A DNA stretch of 64,000 nt from Bryopsis sp. KO-2023 (GCA_030272585.1 BSYQ01000012.1:434001-498000); one strand, 5' to 3'; shown: positions 1-12,010, numbered from the stretch's first letter. The notes: a model not told the origin generated them from the sequence alone. A program made the numbers and translations.

Positions 1-1
1 A

Positions 2-3000
2 TCGTCGCTGGGGCGAAATCCCGCCGCCAATGCGCAGCTGAGTTCGAGAGCGTATCACAAGGGGGGATCGAATTTCCTGGCGGAGTGTCCGGTGCGTTCT
101 GGAGTGCGCGATGTCGGGAGTTGCGTCGTGCGAGCGGAGTCGGGCGAAGGGAAAAAGACTGGAACGGTGATGCGTTTGCCCATTTTCCCTCTGGGCATCG
201 TCGCAATGCCTGCCACCATCGTTCCTCTGAATATCTTCGAAGCCAGGTCCGTCTAGAAAAGATATTTATAGCCTGGTCGAATATCTGAATTTTTTGGTGC
301 TAAAAATTACCTTAATAATGTGTTGTTCGATTGGAAAACAAAAATTATCAAATGGAAAAGCCAAAGGATTTGAAATTTGAACTCCAGAGCAGCTCCATCC
401 TTCAATACACATTTTTGTTTTTCTTACTTCCTCCATATTAATTGTAATATTGTCAATTAAAAAAAGACTAAAAACTCAAAAAGTTATTACTAATTAAATA
501 ATTGACTGAATTAAAAACTTTGGGGGGGACATCCAAGAAAATAAGATTTTTTTATTTATTTTTCTTGAAAAGAAATCGAGATGCAAATATTCACAGACCA
601 ATGCAAGCTTTTTTTTTTTCAGCTTAGGAGAGCTAGTGGGCTAAAAAATTTCTCCCATTTAATTTTTTTGTTCACGCTTGTTTTTTTTCCGACTAGATAT
701 CGAGTGTTATTCAATACCCTGCTGGCTGGAGATGAGGGGTGAGCATAATTCCGAAAGAAAAAAAACAACATTCACGCAATTGTTACAGCACTGGATTTGA
801 GCTTCTGTTGAAAAATGAAAATGAAAATTGAAATTGAAAAATGTTTGGAAAGGGAGAAAGTTTGCATTCGTTGCGACATCAAATAATCAGAAATTGAACC
901 GTTAAAAATGTATTTAAAATTTTTCATGGGCACCGATTGCGTTTCTCCTTTTTCGCTGGAGTATCAGTGATTAGTCATGCGCAAACTAACAAACACATAC
1001 AGTAAAACAATAATTAAAAAATAGAAATATGTTTCAGATGTCTGGCTGGTGAAATAACATACATAGTACTTTTTGTGTTCAAAATAATATTTTTTGTACA
1101 TATATCTGTATATTTTTCTATATATATTTTTCTGTATATTGGTGTGTTTTCGATTCAGATTGGATGAGGAGTTGATTCAGAAGGATAGTCCTTTTTTTGG
1201 AAGTCGAGTTTTCGGAATGTGCATGGCAAACAAGGACGGCATGCGACGAGTGGGTGAGTTGACATTCTTTTTTTTTTCTTTCAGCTATTTTTAATTTTTC
1301 GAATTTCAATTTTTTTTTATAATGTATTTTTCGTCTTTTAGGCTTGTCTCCTCTCCTTTTTCGAGTTTTTATTCTTTCATATTGAAATATGGGGGAATAT
1401 GTCCTGTCCACATAGGCGCAACCAGGGGGGGGCCTGAGGGGGCCTGGCCCCCTAGAAAATTTTCTGGCCCCCCCAAGAAAGCTAGCAAGGAAAAAAAAAA
1501 ATCCTATTCAGCAGATTTTCTACTGCACGGTACAAAAATAAAAGTGGCCTCCCCAAAAAAATATTTCGGCCCCCCCTCCCCCTAAATTCCTGGTTGCGCC
1601 TATGCCTGTCCATCACGAAATATATAAAATTAAAATTAAAATCTTGAGGGAAGCATGTACACACTCTCACTTTCTGCACTGGAGTTGAAAATCAATACTA
1701 AAAACTAAAGAATGAAAGAATGAAATTATGTTTTTGAGTGAAAAATCTATGGGAAAAGAAACTTGCCCAATCTGAGCGGCAGATATTGTGACATGGACAA
1801 AAAATACATATATGTACATATAGATATATTCATTTTTTCATTTTTTTTCCTCTCCTATGGTTTAGGAACCACTCTCGAAATCAAGCAACACACCACCATC
1901 GGAGATGGAAAACTTTTGGTTACTAGTCGAGGGATCCAGCGATTCAGCATCGTGGAGGTGAAATCTGTTTTCCTGAAACTCTATCTATCTATCTCGTCCT
2001 CATTTTCCACCTCCTCCCTTCTCCCCCTTTTTTTTGTTTTTGCTTTTCAAGAAAACACAGCAGGGATGTTGAAGCTGTGGAAGAAAAAAAGAGAGTAAGG
2101 ATGCATCATAGCAGAAACCCTGATCGTTTTCAGGAAGAAGCGTCGCTTTTTGTCAATCAGAAATTATTAACAAGCCTGATTATAACAGCAAGATGGTTGT
2201 GGAACAATCTTCTTTCGATTTGCATTCATGCAAAGGTTTTTTTTTTAACTCTGAAAAAAAAAAAAAAAAACGAACACCAAACCGATTTCCCAGCTTTGGT
2301 TCTTCCATCTGTTGCTCCTGGTATATGATGTTGACATATAAGAAATGATTTTCAAATTCAGAAAAGAAAAAAAAATGTTGGGAAATTGCAACCCTTTTTA
2401 TCGGTTGTGGTGAGCAGGTGATCGAAGAAAAACCTGTGCTGATTTGCGACGTCCAGTTGCTAGAAGACAATGAAGAGGCGGATCCAGAACAGGTTTAAAA
2501 AAAATGCCATGCCAATTGCAGCAGACTCCAATTTAACACAAAAAAATAAATTATACATAGATATATATATATATATATATTCAACCAGCATTGATGCTTT
2601 CCACAGATCCTTTCATCATCCCCCTTCCCTTTTTTTTTTTCAAATCAGAACAAGGTCCTCCGGACTGTTCATATCTTTTGTTCGGCTTCCTTTCTCTACA
2701 TCCATCGTATTTCCAAGTTCTTTGTTGCATAATTCCATTCTTTAAAAAAGCATATTTTAGAATTGATTTTTATTCTTTTATTTTTTTAACATTTCGAAAT
2801 TTTAGATTTTTTTTTCTTTCTTTTCTTCTTTTTCTTTTTTTTTGGGGGGGGGGTCAGAATCGAAAGGGAGCTTTTGTGTTTGTTTGTTCTTTTTCCATTC
2901 TGTGGTTTCTGTTATTTTTGTTCTTATTTTCTTCACAGTTTTTTTTTTATTATTATTTTTGCGGGGTTGGGGGGTGCAGGTGACCCAGTTAGCCGAGGAG

Positions 3001-3934
3001 GTTTCTGAAGCCTACCGCAGCGTGTTGCAATTGAGCTGGAAATTGTCGAACAAAAAACAAGAAGGAAAAGATGATGTTCTGGAACCCGAGGAGTTGAGTC
3101 TGCTGTCCCCCAGCGACCTTTCCTTTTGGGTGGCTTCCCTGTTTGCAAACAGCGAACGCGAACAGCAGGAGGTAAAAATTCAGCCGAACAATCTTGGAAA
3201 AGAATAAGAATAAGAAAAATCTGATTTTTTGGGGGGTTAGGGTCAATATGGCCGATGACTGGTTCCTGGTTGAAAGAGCATCTGATTGCAGGTTTTGTGC
3301 TTTGAGGGATTTTTGAAATGGGTGTGTTTTGTTGTTTTTTTGCTCTTAATTTTGCCTTCAGTTGCTGGAGGAGCTGAGTGTAACGAAAAGACTGCAGCGA
3401 GAATTGGTAGGTCTGGGGGAAAATTTCACCGCTTGTGTTTTTTGAAATCCATTTTGCTTGCATTTTATTTTTTATGGGCTTTGCTTGCGTTGCTTCGAAA
3501 AGGAATTCTGTTGATATTTTTTTTAACACCTCTTTGTTTTTTAATATCGGTTTGGAATCGCTCACTGAAACGATTTCAAGAAATTTGAACTTCTGATCAT
3601 TTATTCCTGTCATCGTACTTGTTTATTTTTTGTTTCGCCTTTTTCTTCGTACTTTGTGCCAAACTCAGGAAAAAAAGTCGAAAAAATTCAATCACAGTGA
3701 CAATAATTTTCGAAACTACAAAAATTCTGGATGTCAATTTTTTTTTTCTCTTGTTATTATCCTGCTTTTTTTGTATTTTCTTAATTCTTTCGCTTTGTTT
3801 TTTTTTTTTCCCTTCATCAGGAAATATTGAACGGATCACTGCAATACTTGCGTGCAAAATCAGCGCTGGAATCCGTTTTCAAGGATGACCCCACTAGCAT
3901 GGACCCCCCTCAAGCTGGACCCCCCTCCAATTGA
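2..3934 (+). CDS. Plastid-targeted LON N-terminal (PUA-like) domain protein, 5'-partial
   Basis: Eight exons join in frame: 2-246, 697-738, 1159-1253, 1866-1957, 2418-2492, 2980-3171, 3362-3406 and 3821-3934, giving 299 visible residues. The frame is open back to the window edge, so the true start lies upstream. The visible N-terminus is Ser/Arg/Ala-rich and ends in VVRAESG before the mature start MRLPIFPLGIVAMP, which looks like a plastid transit peptide. The body has the LON substrate-binding signature (LPxFPLG, IFEARYRVL, RGIQRF), followed by a helical C-terminal part (SFWVASLF, LQRELEIL). Order and motifs match the stand-alone LON-domain proteins of cyanobacteria and plastids; there is no AAA+ or protease domain, so it is not the full Lon protease. 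Its role in those lineages is poorly known. The first intron uses a weak GTCCGT donor. The family call is secure; the plastid location is inferred. Confidence 0.9.
1411..1604. mobile_element. hAT-type MITE in a LON-gene intron
   Basis: A 194-bp element with 16-bp terminal inverted repeats, CATAGGCGCAACCAGG at the left and its exact complement at the right end. It is flanked by a perfect 8-bp duplication CCTGTCCA (1403-1410 and 1605-1612). The 8-bp target-site duplication and short inverted ends are the hallmarks of hAT elements; there is no coding capacity, so it is a non-autonomous MITE. The interior has G-runs on the left and C-runs on the right. It sits between exons 3 and 4 of the LON-domain gene. 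Perfect ends and duplication suggest a fairly recent insertion. Confidence 0.9.
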
Positions 3935-5275
3935 ATCAAACTGCATTCTTTCTTGTTATCTGTATTTTTTTTCTTTCTTTTTTAACGATCCTTTATTCTT
4001 GATGACATGTGCGTTGTGATGGTGATGGTGTTTTTTTTTTTCTTTTTTATTTTCTGTTGGGACTTCGAGAAAAAAAAAAAAAAAAAAAAAAACTAAAACA
4101 AATTTACCCTCAAGCGATATGAATCTTGATTTCCACCAACCTCCTCCCCCCTTCCTGCACGAACGACCAGAGCCGAAAAAGAATTAAGGTGGATTTTTTG
4201 GTGTTTTTTTGTTTCGTTTTGGTGGATATTTTTCGTTGGTTTTCAAACTCGAGGGATGAAATCGAGAGGTCATCTTATTATGAAAAAAAAAAACCTTGTT
4301 GAAATCTGGAATGAACAGGGCAAAAAAACTTGGGGAAGTGATGGGTTCCATCACGTATCGGTTATTTTCTTTTCGTTTCTTTTTTTGGGGAAAAAAAAAG
4401 AAGAAGAGGGAGGGGGGACAGAACAAATGGCGATCTTTTCGGTGTTGTGTATTCGTTTGTAGATATATGCCTTCCCAAAAGTTTGTGGAATGGGCTGCAG
4501 ATTGGGAGGGGGGGGAGGGGGGGTAGGCAGAAATGAAAAGGATGTCTGGTATTTTTTAAAGAAGGTTGAAACTCTGTTCGCTGCACTTATCCAGCTGCTT
4601 CCGCATGTCTGTCTGTTTTCTTTGGGGTTTTTTCTCTTTGGGTTTTCTTTTTCCGCTATTTTTTTTTTTTCAAAATTAATGCAGCCAGGCTGAAAACCCA
4701 GCCGAAAATGAAAATGAAAATGAGTGAAGTCGTGTTTTTAGATCACTTCTTTTCACACAGTATGATACCGTGTATTTTTGAACAGTCTGAAATTGTCTGT
4801 TGTTTTGGGCAGGTGAAAACTCACAGTGTACCCTTCACATGTTTGCACCCCAAGAGCTGATATTCACACCCCTCCACCGTTTTATATGCGCGTTCTAAAT
4901 TTGTTTTTATCATTAAGCAAGCAAAATAAAAAACTCCAAACCATAACAAACAATCAAAGATTAAACCATACTAACCATACAGTGTCAGTGGTGGTGGTTT
5001 CGATGCAGGAAGTGGGTTTGGGTGAGGGTTTATGAAAAGAGTGAGTCTTTCTGCCTGGCGGCTGATTGGTTGCGACGAAAAACATCGTGATTTCACAGCG
5101 TATGGGCGTGAGGGACAGCTAGGAATCGTACCCATATCAACGACGTCTTGTCACACCAGGTCCAACCTCCAGGTATTAATGTCGAAGCCAGCACCAACTC
5201 AGACAACAAGAACAGCTGCGTGGCGAACTCGACCTAAAGACATCTTTGGAAGCTAAACCTGAGACATTCGCAACG
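3935..5275. other. Intergenic stretch, T/A homopolymers
   Basis: Between the LON-domain gene and the glycine-rich secreted protein gene I see only T-rich and A-rich homopolymers, for example about 20 A at 4070-4091, and no domain-bearing ORF. It should hold the 3' UTR of the first gene and the promoter and 5' UTR of the second. Confidence 0.6.
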
Positions 5276-6260
5276 ATGGCGAAGTGTGCTGTGATCGTTT
5301 GTGGGGTGGTTTTCGCCGCCTTCTTCCTCTACGCCCATGCAGAAATCGGTAAGGATCGCAGCGGGATCGGTTCTGCGTTTCGACCCCTCCAGATAGAGCG
5401 ATCGTTGAAATAGAAGCGCACCCAGTTGCTGGTTGGCGTCGCGTATACCTCAGCTTTTGGTGGTGGTGGTGGTGGTGGTGGTGGTGGTTTTTTCTCTTTT
5501 TAGTTGGGGGAATCCACACGCTGAAGTATCTGTTACGTTGCTGTTTCGATCGCAGGGGCAGATCTCGACGAGCGCATGAGCGTCGGGCGTTCGCTTCTGG
5601 GCGATGATTCCTTCACCGACAGCTGGAAAGAGTTTGATGCTGCCCACCAGCAAGAGAAGGAGAAGAAGGATTCAAAAGGACCTCGTCCCTGTCCGCCACC
5701 AGTCAATATCAACGCTAATAACAACCGAGGCGGGGATGGCGGCCAAACTGGAGACGGAGGTGACGGTGGGGCAGGTGGCGGCGGCGGCGGCGGTGGGGGC
5801 AGCGCGGATGGCGGCGATGCGGTCGTTATTGGTATGGATACGATTCGTAGAGATGATTGATGGAATTCATCTGGGTGTATAAAGGCTCTTTGCCTTGCCA
5901 GTCAGTAACTCTTCTGTGTTTTCATGTTTTCAGAGCTGAATGTGGTTTCATGCTGGAATGAATGCGGGTCGAAAAAAAAGAGTAGCAACAAAAACATGCT
6001 TGGATGGACTTATCATTGTCCGGAACAAAATGAAACACCGAAATGCAGATGTTCAAATGCATGCATGCATACTTCATGGGGGGGGGGGTTGTGTGTGTGA
6101 ATTTGTCTGATTTGTTTAATGGTATGGTGCAGGTGTGGCAAGTGTGTGTAAAAACCAGGTGGTCGTTGGTGGCGAAAGTGCGACTGGCAATCAGAACACA
6201 GTTGTGCAAGTAAATGTCGATGGCCGCCGCCGTCTTCTTCGTTTCACTCCCAAAGCATGA
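5276..6260 (+). CDS. Small secreted glycine-rich protein
   Basis: Three exons (5276-5348, 5556-5831, 6133-6260) join in frame to 158 residues. The start ATG opens a clear signal peptide (MAKCAVIVCGVVFAAFFLYAHA, cleavage expected after AHA). The mature part begins acidic and charged (DLDERMSVGR, DSWKEFDAAHQQ), passes through a Pro/Cys spot (GPRPCPPP), an Asn-rich spot and a Gly/Asp-rich stretch with a run of nine Gly at about residues 99-107, and ends in a Val/Gly/Asn-rich segment with a basic tail (GRRRLLRF). I do not recognise a family. Only two cysteines are visible in the mature protein. A structural or extracellular-matrix role is plausible by composition only. It recalls the poly-Gly protein at 52.4-53.0 kb in being short, secreted and Gly-rich, but I see no alignable sequence. 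Confidence 0.75.
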
Positions 6261-7523
6261 ACGATTTTCAATGAGGGGACGATATGAGCATGAAAATGCA
6301 CAGCATATGCATTATCGTTGCTGGGTTTTTAATTTCTCGACGATTTGTACATATGTGCGGGGAGGGACCTTTTTTTAAGGCATCAACATGCCTAAAAAAA
6401 GGCCATCAGCATGTTTGATTGGTATCCCTTTTTGATTCTGGGGTTTGTTCTTGGTGTCTTTTTGTTTTGGATCGATTTCAGGGAAAAAAAGGATGGAAAG
6501 GAAAGGCAAGTTTCCAAGTGCTTCAATTTTTCATAAATTTAGTACCAACTCTTTCCCCCCCCCCCCAATATCCTATGAGGGGGTGTAATGAGAATTCCGG
6601 TGGTGTGTGAGGATATTGTTTGATCGGACCGCTTCTTTTTATTCTTTTTTGGTTCTCAATTTTTTTTTCTCAAGAAATTGATGAGTTGAAGGGGGTGGTG
6701 TGGTTGGTTTGCCTTCATTGGGAAAATGTTGGCTTCAGGAATTCTCATGTGTAATTAAACTGAAGTTGATTTTAGATGGTGTTATTCCCTGGGCTGAAAT
6801 GTATTTAACCTTTTTCTTTTTTTGGGGGGGAGGGTGTTGACCAAAGAATCTAAATTATAAGTGGATGGTTATTATGATGGATAATCTTCCCACCGTTAGA
6901 CTGATAAGCTTTCACAAACAATAGAATAGCACAGAATTTCGTTCTGTAATATAAATATCACACACCCAAGGTAAAAAAGACATCAGAAATTTGATCTCTT
7001 CATGCACATCTCCGGGAGACACCTGAGGAGGCTTTTTTGGCGCTAATGAGTTGTACGGGATAAGATAGATGCGTTTTGTTTGGGGGTGGGCTTGCTTCCG
7101 CCGCCACTTCCCAGTCAGCGACAAAAAAGAGCACAAATCAACATTCATTCGACATTCGATAGAGCTCTCCGCCTCATCTCTGTCCGCAGTAGATGGAATG
7201 GTGTATCCATGCACGAATAACAGTGACAAACAAACATTATTCAAGAACAAACAAACAAACAAACAAACAGCGAACTACAATTCAAGAACACTAATCTTTT
7301 TGTTGTCAGGATAGATGGTTGTAGTGGATGCGAGAATGAGCTGAAGGGGATGGCTGCGAGGCGTACATGCATGTTTTGCGCTAGCCCAACCCCCTGACAG
7401 TTGTGTGAGTTGTGTTGACGCAAACCCTTTTTAAAAACCTTTCTTCCCGTAGAAACCTCACTCCTTTCAGCCGAAGAAAAAGTCTTCGAGTATTTTTGGA
7501 AAGGATACAAGCAAAAGGAAACA
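6261..7523. other. Intergenic stretch with one ultra-short retroinsertion
   Basis: Apart from the 30-bp (TTTG)n-type insertion near 7250, this is T-rich and low-complexity DNA with C- and G-runs (6560, 6825). I see no supported gene. Confidence 0.5.
7250..7279 (-). mobile_element. Ultra-short retroposed tail with (TTTG)n end
   Basis: A 30-bp insert that reads TGTAGTTCGC followed by TGTTTGTTTG units on the minus strand. It is flanked by a perfect 11-bp direct repeat ATTCAAGAACA (7239-7249 and 7280-7290). The simple-repeat tail and long variable duplication fit target-primed reverse transcription by a LINE. It belongs with the similar inserts at 35138, 35457 and 35965. Confidence 0.65.
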
Positions 7524-7868
7524 ATGGCAGAGCAAGAGAAATCACTGCACACCGCACTTGCTTCGTGTCAAGGCGAGAACATGCGACTGCATGCCGTGCT
7601 AGCAACACAGGAGATGGAGAGACCGGAGGCCACAGCTGTAGCAAGGGTCGAAGAGTTGGAAGAGAGCCGCCAAAATGCGTTGGAACGGTGCGCTACTCTG
7701 GAGGACGCCCTGGCAGAGGCCGAGGGAAAATGGGAAGATGCTGCCAAGGAAGCGAGGATTTTGCGCTACCTCGCATCCAAGTTCTTCCACAGAGTCCGGT
7801 CACAGTGTCGGTCGCGACACTGCGACCGAAGGTGGGCAAGACAAGGAAGAAAAAGAGTCTCTTCCTGA
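7524..7868 (+). CDS. Hypothetical coiled-coil ORF, possibly a relic
   Basis: An ATG-started ORF of 114 residues. Residues 1 to about 85 are Glu/Ala/Leu-rich with heptad spacing (LHTALASCQGENMRL, VEELEESRQNALERCATLE), as in a coiled coil, then the reading becomes Arg/Ser/Cys-rich. Further coiled-coil-like pieces occur just downstream in other frames (KEEKESLPEVERV near 7845, a TLEDALPAKEGETEAG segment near 8070-8110), so this may be a broken remnant of a longer coiled-coil gene or have unrecognised introns. No family recognised. Confidence 0.3.
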   Translation: MAEQEKSLHTALASCQGENMRLHAVLATQEMERPEATAVARVEELEESRQNALERCATLEDALAEAEGKWEDAAKEARILRYLASKFFHRVRSQCRSRHCDRRWARQGRKRVSS

Positions 7869-8171
7869 GGTTGAAAGAGTTTGTGTGTTGTGGCGGCCCA
7901 CACGAAAGAGGAGTGGCTGCGCGACAGGTATGGACTTCTTGCAAAGCGCGACCGCTCGAGAACCCTTTTCTGGCTTCTTCGAAAACTCTGCCGTGTGAGC
8001 ATCACGTTTCTGTGGAGATGCGTAATCGTTTTCGGTTGTTTTCCTAGCTACGTGCAGCCCCAACACCACACACTGGAAGATGCTTTGCCTGCAAAGGAGG
8101 GGGAAACCGAAGCAGGCTTGGCTTCAATTGAGGAGGAGGAAAATGACATTGAGAGCTCGAGCTCTCGTTAG

Positions 8172-8783
8172 ATTGTATTGTTGTTTGTGGTATGTTATGT
8201 TATGTTTGTGGTAGGTGCGTGATTTGCAAATATTAATTGTTTCTTTTTGGGACTTCACTGCCACGTGTGAAAGAAGCCCTACGTTCTCACCAAATCCAAC
8301 GTGTTTTTCTGTAGAGGTGAATGAAAGTGTCTTGCGTGGGAGCGGAGTAAATCGTACAAGGGGTTTGAGAATGGAACAACCGGAGTTAGTTACACAATAT
8401 CCTTTCCACCTTAATAGTCCCTGGTCTTGTAGTGCCGAACTAGACTAACCATGCAACTGTGGATAACCATGCACAACGCTGTTCCCCAACTAATTCCAAC
8501 TGGCTACCAGTCCGACATTCAATCACAATGGCATAATCTACTCATGGCTAAGATCACCATGATCCCTTCACTCCTATACAATCCACCTTGCAGAATGCAC
8601 CAAAACATGTGGCTACAGCCAAAAGGGACTGACTACCAGCATCAATCGATAAGAACCGATCTACCATCATTTCTGATAAGAGGCAGTCTCTTCACACGTC
8701 ACTCAATTACGTTCCACGCGCGTAGATGATTCATTAGTATCTATAAAGTCCCTCCAGGGCTGCCATTTTGACTGCGCGGCATC
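8172..8783. other. Intergenic stretch
   Basis: No gene supported. It must contain the promoter and 5' UTR of the mTERF-family gene, but I recognise no core element. Confidence 0.4.
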
Positions 8784-10105
8784 ATGTCTTTGTTGTGCAA
8801 GTCGTCGACTTTGCTGGTCGCTCGAAATCTTTCTGGATGGAGGCCATCAGGCACAATACGGTCGACTCCTCGTCGAGGTGCCCACAGCAAACGCGTGGAA
8901 GGCAGTTTCTCCCCCTTTTCGAAGGAGAGCAATGTACGCATCGAGTGTGAATTATTGGTGGCGACAGCATTGAAGCGACTTGTTACTGATGAGGCGTATG
9001 TCAAAGGAGGAGAGTATCTGAGGAGCCTTGGGATGACTAATCAAGCTGAAATTGCCAGAGTCTTGGATATCGCAATGGACTCAAACTCTAAGATGGGACG
9101 ATTCCGAGGCTCCAGAAGTGGACATAACAAATATGTAAGTTTCTTTTTGTTTTGTTTAGTTTGTCACTTTTTTTGTTTCTTTTTTTGTTTCTTTTAGGCA
9201 GAAAGAAGAAAGCACATGAAAGAAAGAACAGAGTTCAGACTGTCAAATCCCCAGAATAGATAAGATTCAACCAGTAAAAAATCTGTGGGCTGGGTGGAGG
9301 ATCAGATCTAGAAACTTCACTTTTTGCACTCCTGATAGATTTGTTTGTGAAGGCTAAGAGATTGACCGTCGAGTCAGACATGAAGCCACTGGTGGCGTAC
9401 CTGAAGAGCTACGATTTGAGTAATGAGGAGGTTGTTCGGGTAATGTATCCCCCACCACCATTTGCTTTTCCAATAATTGACATCAGGATTAAAAAGATTT
9501 ATGAGGCTCATTCACTGTGCGCATGAATGATCTGGCCCCATGGTTGCGAAATACACCAACACCAAGTAGCGAAAACAACTCAATAAATAAATAAATGAAA
9601 TAAATAAATAAATAAAATACTCTGTGATGAATTGTGCTCATTGAATTATGTCAATGGATTGATATGCATTCAGTTTTCACCTACCCACCTCCGCCAAAGG
9701 AATAAAAATTCAAAACATAGTAATAAGAAAGAAATTTAATCAAATCAATGAATAAAAAGCAACAGCCAAAAGGAAAATGACCAAAATAGCAATTTCTGAA
9801 TTCTTTTCGAGGATTTTTCTGATGAACAACATCCAAATTTTGATTTCTTTTTCAAAATGTTTTCTGCTTGAAAACAGTTGATCACCATGTACCCCCCAAT
9901 ACTATGCTACAGCATCGAGGAGCAAATCGAACCCCTTCTCACCTATTTGAAAGGCGTAGGTTTGAAAGAACCCATCAAAATCCTGGTTCAGAGGCCCTCT
10001 CTCTTGGGCCTCAAAGTGACTCCGTTTTTGGAAAAGGTGGTGGAATATGTGAAGGAGCACGACTTTTCGGAGGAAGCCATGGCTAATGTGCTGGAGTACA
10101 CTTAA
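8784..10105 (+). CDS. mTERF-family organellar protein
   Basis: Exons 8784-9134, about 9353-9439 and 9878-10105 join in frame to about 221 residues. The first 60 residues are Arg/Ser-rich with almost no acid (SLLCKSSTLLVARNLSGWRP), as in an organelle presequence. The C-terminal half has the mTERF repeat pattern: a helix pair with the short LVAYLKSYDLSNEEVVRL, then MYPPILCYSIEEQIEPLLTY, then ILVQRPSLLGL before a last helix pair. The P-x-x-L spots at the helix turns are typical. mTERF proteins bind nucleic acid in mitochondria or plastids and affect transcription, splicing or ribosome assembly. The protein is short for the family (usually over 300 residues), so an exon may be missing between 9135 and 9352, where the acceptor is uncertain; 9339 would be out of phase. 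The family call rests on the last two exons. Confidence 0.75.
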
Positions 10106-10404
10106 AGGGTTTGTTGGATAAAAGAGAGATGCTTGATAATGATAAATAATTTTGGAGACAACTTAATGTAAAAATAAGTGAGGCGCTGCTTTTCCTTTTG
10201 TTTTATTTTATGTTTATCTTTTTTTTTGGAGGGGGTGTAAAAGCATTTAAATGCCCAATTTGGGAGATCACATCTGCATTTGTGCAACTTGTTTCATTAA
10301 AATGTTCGTATGGATGAATTTTGATATTAAGGGATGTGCATCTGGAAAAACTTGATGTTGAAATAATGTGCATAATTCGAGACAAAAAAAATGTTTTCTG
10401 AATT

Positions 10405-10600
10405 GGCAGAAAACGAAAAAGATTGTGGTGTTTGATTTTTGTGCGTATCGTTTTTCTGGTGTTGCCCCCCCCCCCCCCCCCCCCCCAAGAAAAAAAGGGG
10501 AAAGAAAAGTCAATATAATTTGGATTCTTTTTTATCATTTTTGGTTTGTGTGCGTGTCCAGGGACTTCCAAGGCGATGACTAACTCAAGTCCCCTCGCTT
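10405..10600 (+). repeat. Dispersed repeat, copy 1, with a conserved hairpin end
   Basis: This stretch matches 31236-31455 in order: GGCAGAAAAC, GATTGTGGTG, TTTTTGTGCG, a C-run, AGTCAATAT, a T-rich part, GTGCGTGTCCAGGGACTTCC and CAAGTCCCC. The last part folds as GGGACTT (10561-10567) against AAGTCCC (10587-10593) with a 19-nt loop. Both copies lie a few hundred bases downstream of an unrelated gene. No terminal inverted repeats or target duplications were found. Confidence 0.65.
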
Positions 10601-11073
10601 AGTCTGGCCTGGGTTGTTTGAAACTTTGGGGTTGAAAAGCAGTGTAGAATGAAGGACTTGGGGTGCCCACAACATTCTTCAAAAGTTTTTTGGAACTGTG
10701 GTCTTTTCGGCGGATTGTATGGAGACTCTCAAACTGCCCAACCTAACCCAATTACAAAGCGAAACACAGCTGTCCAATACCATCGTTGATCGTGTTTTTC
10801 TATTGATTTCCACCGCGGCGCTTTTGATCGTGTTTTTTTATTGATTGCCACTGTGGCGCTCCCTTTTCCGTGTATATATGGTGTCACAGTGTGTTGTGAA
10901 TGGAAACCTTCAGTAGGTTTGCTGACTAATCAAGCAAGGAAATCAATTTATCGAATATTACCTGTGCAGCGTTGGATACAACCGGATGCTTTCTGGAAAA
11001 GTTTTACAGACAAAGAGCGTGCCATACTCATCGAAAACCGGCCCGATTTGGCCTGAACTTTGGAGACAAGACA

Positions 11074-11238
11074 ATGGCTGTCTTGCTGAGGGTTGCACCA
11101 ACTATTCAATCGATTGCATCACGATCAGCAAGTTCTTTTCAAGGTCACATGCCCCTCCTCCCCATCTCTGAATCCAACTCAAACGACATGAAAGTGGAGC
11201 ATTTCCAGCGATTGATGGATGCAAGAATGAAGTTCTGA
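11074..11238 (+). CDS. Small hypothetical ORF with presequence-like N-terminus
   Basis: A 54-residue ORF starting MAVLLRVAPTIQSIASRSAS, basic and hydroxylated like a mitochondrial leader, then SESNSNDMKVEHFQRLMDA. It is too short to classify and could be one exon of an unseen gene or chance. Confidence 0.2.
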   Translation: MAVLLRVAPTIQSIASRSASSFQGHMPLLPISESNSNDMKVEHFQRLMDARMKF

Positions 11239-11867
11239 ATATGACGGGGGTATGATATCAAAGAGCAATACTGACAAAACTACATCCAACGGTTTCGCTT
11301 GAATCAGTTGAAACAGGATAAACTAAAAGTATAATGGTAGCTCCTTTTTTTTGAGGTTGCAGGTTGATGGCCTATATCTTCCAGAATATGAATGACCCTT
11401 ACACAGCCCTGTCAGGGAACAACCCCATCCCAACTCACTGCTTTCCATTTCACAGATTCTCCCTCCAGAAATTCGTTTTGTGTTTTCTACTTTTTTTTTT
11501 TCCGAACCCATGATACATTAATGTTCCAAACGCCAAACCATGGAGTGGCCACTCTTTCAAATTGATCGATCGATAGATTCTCAGAGCCCCCTTGGTCGAT
11601 GCGTACAAAGCCTGTGATTTTCTTCGAACATGTCAATACCAGTAATAGTTCTCGCACCCATGTCGCTTCGAAGGGGCTCCTCCCCCACATCTAGACGATT
11701 GTGCTGTGAGAAATCCCTTGGTAGGCTGCCCCCATATGTCCTTTGCACCATTGGTTCTGGGTTCCAACGTGCTCTTTTTCCAGACCCCAGCACCAGATTT
11801 GTGGGGTCCCCATGTGTTATGTCCCCAACATTAAACATTCTGCAATAACTTTGTTGGGTTTCCATGA

Positions 11868-12010
11868 CTGTCCCCAGCCATCATTTTTCTGGATGTCCCA
11901 TGTATCCTGTCCCCAACCATTATTTTCCTGGAGCTCCCATGGATCCTGTCCCCAGCCATCATTTTCCTAAAACACCCAAGGATCCTGTCCCCATCCATTG
12001 TTATCATATG
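11868..12010. repeat. 39-bp minisatellite, about 3.6 copies
   Basis: Three imperfect 39-bp units begin at 11868, 11907 and 11946, each starting CTGTCCCCA and ending in a GATC/TATC, with a partial fourth from 11985. Since 39 is a multiple of three, the array is open on the + strand as a 13-residue Pro/His-rich repeat (PVPSHHF...), but nothing else marks it as coding. Confidence 0.8.

Noticed and set aside
2-3934. Full-length Lon protease
   Set aside because: Only the N-terminal LON domain and a short helical tail are present; no Walker motifs or Ser-Lys protease domain follow before the stop.
9587-9616. AAAT-repeat as another retroposed tail
   Set aside because: No flanking direct repeat was found, so it is treated as a plain microsatellite.
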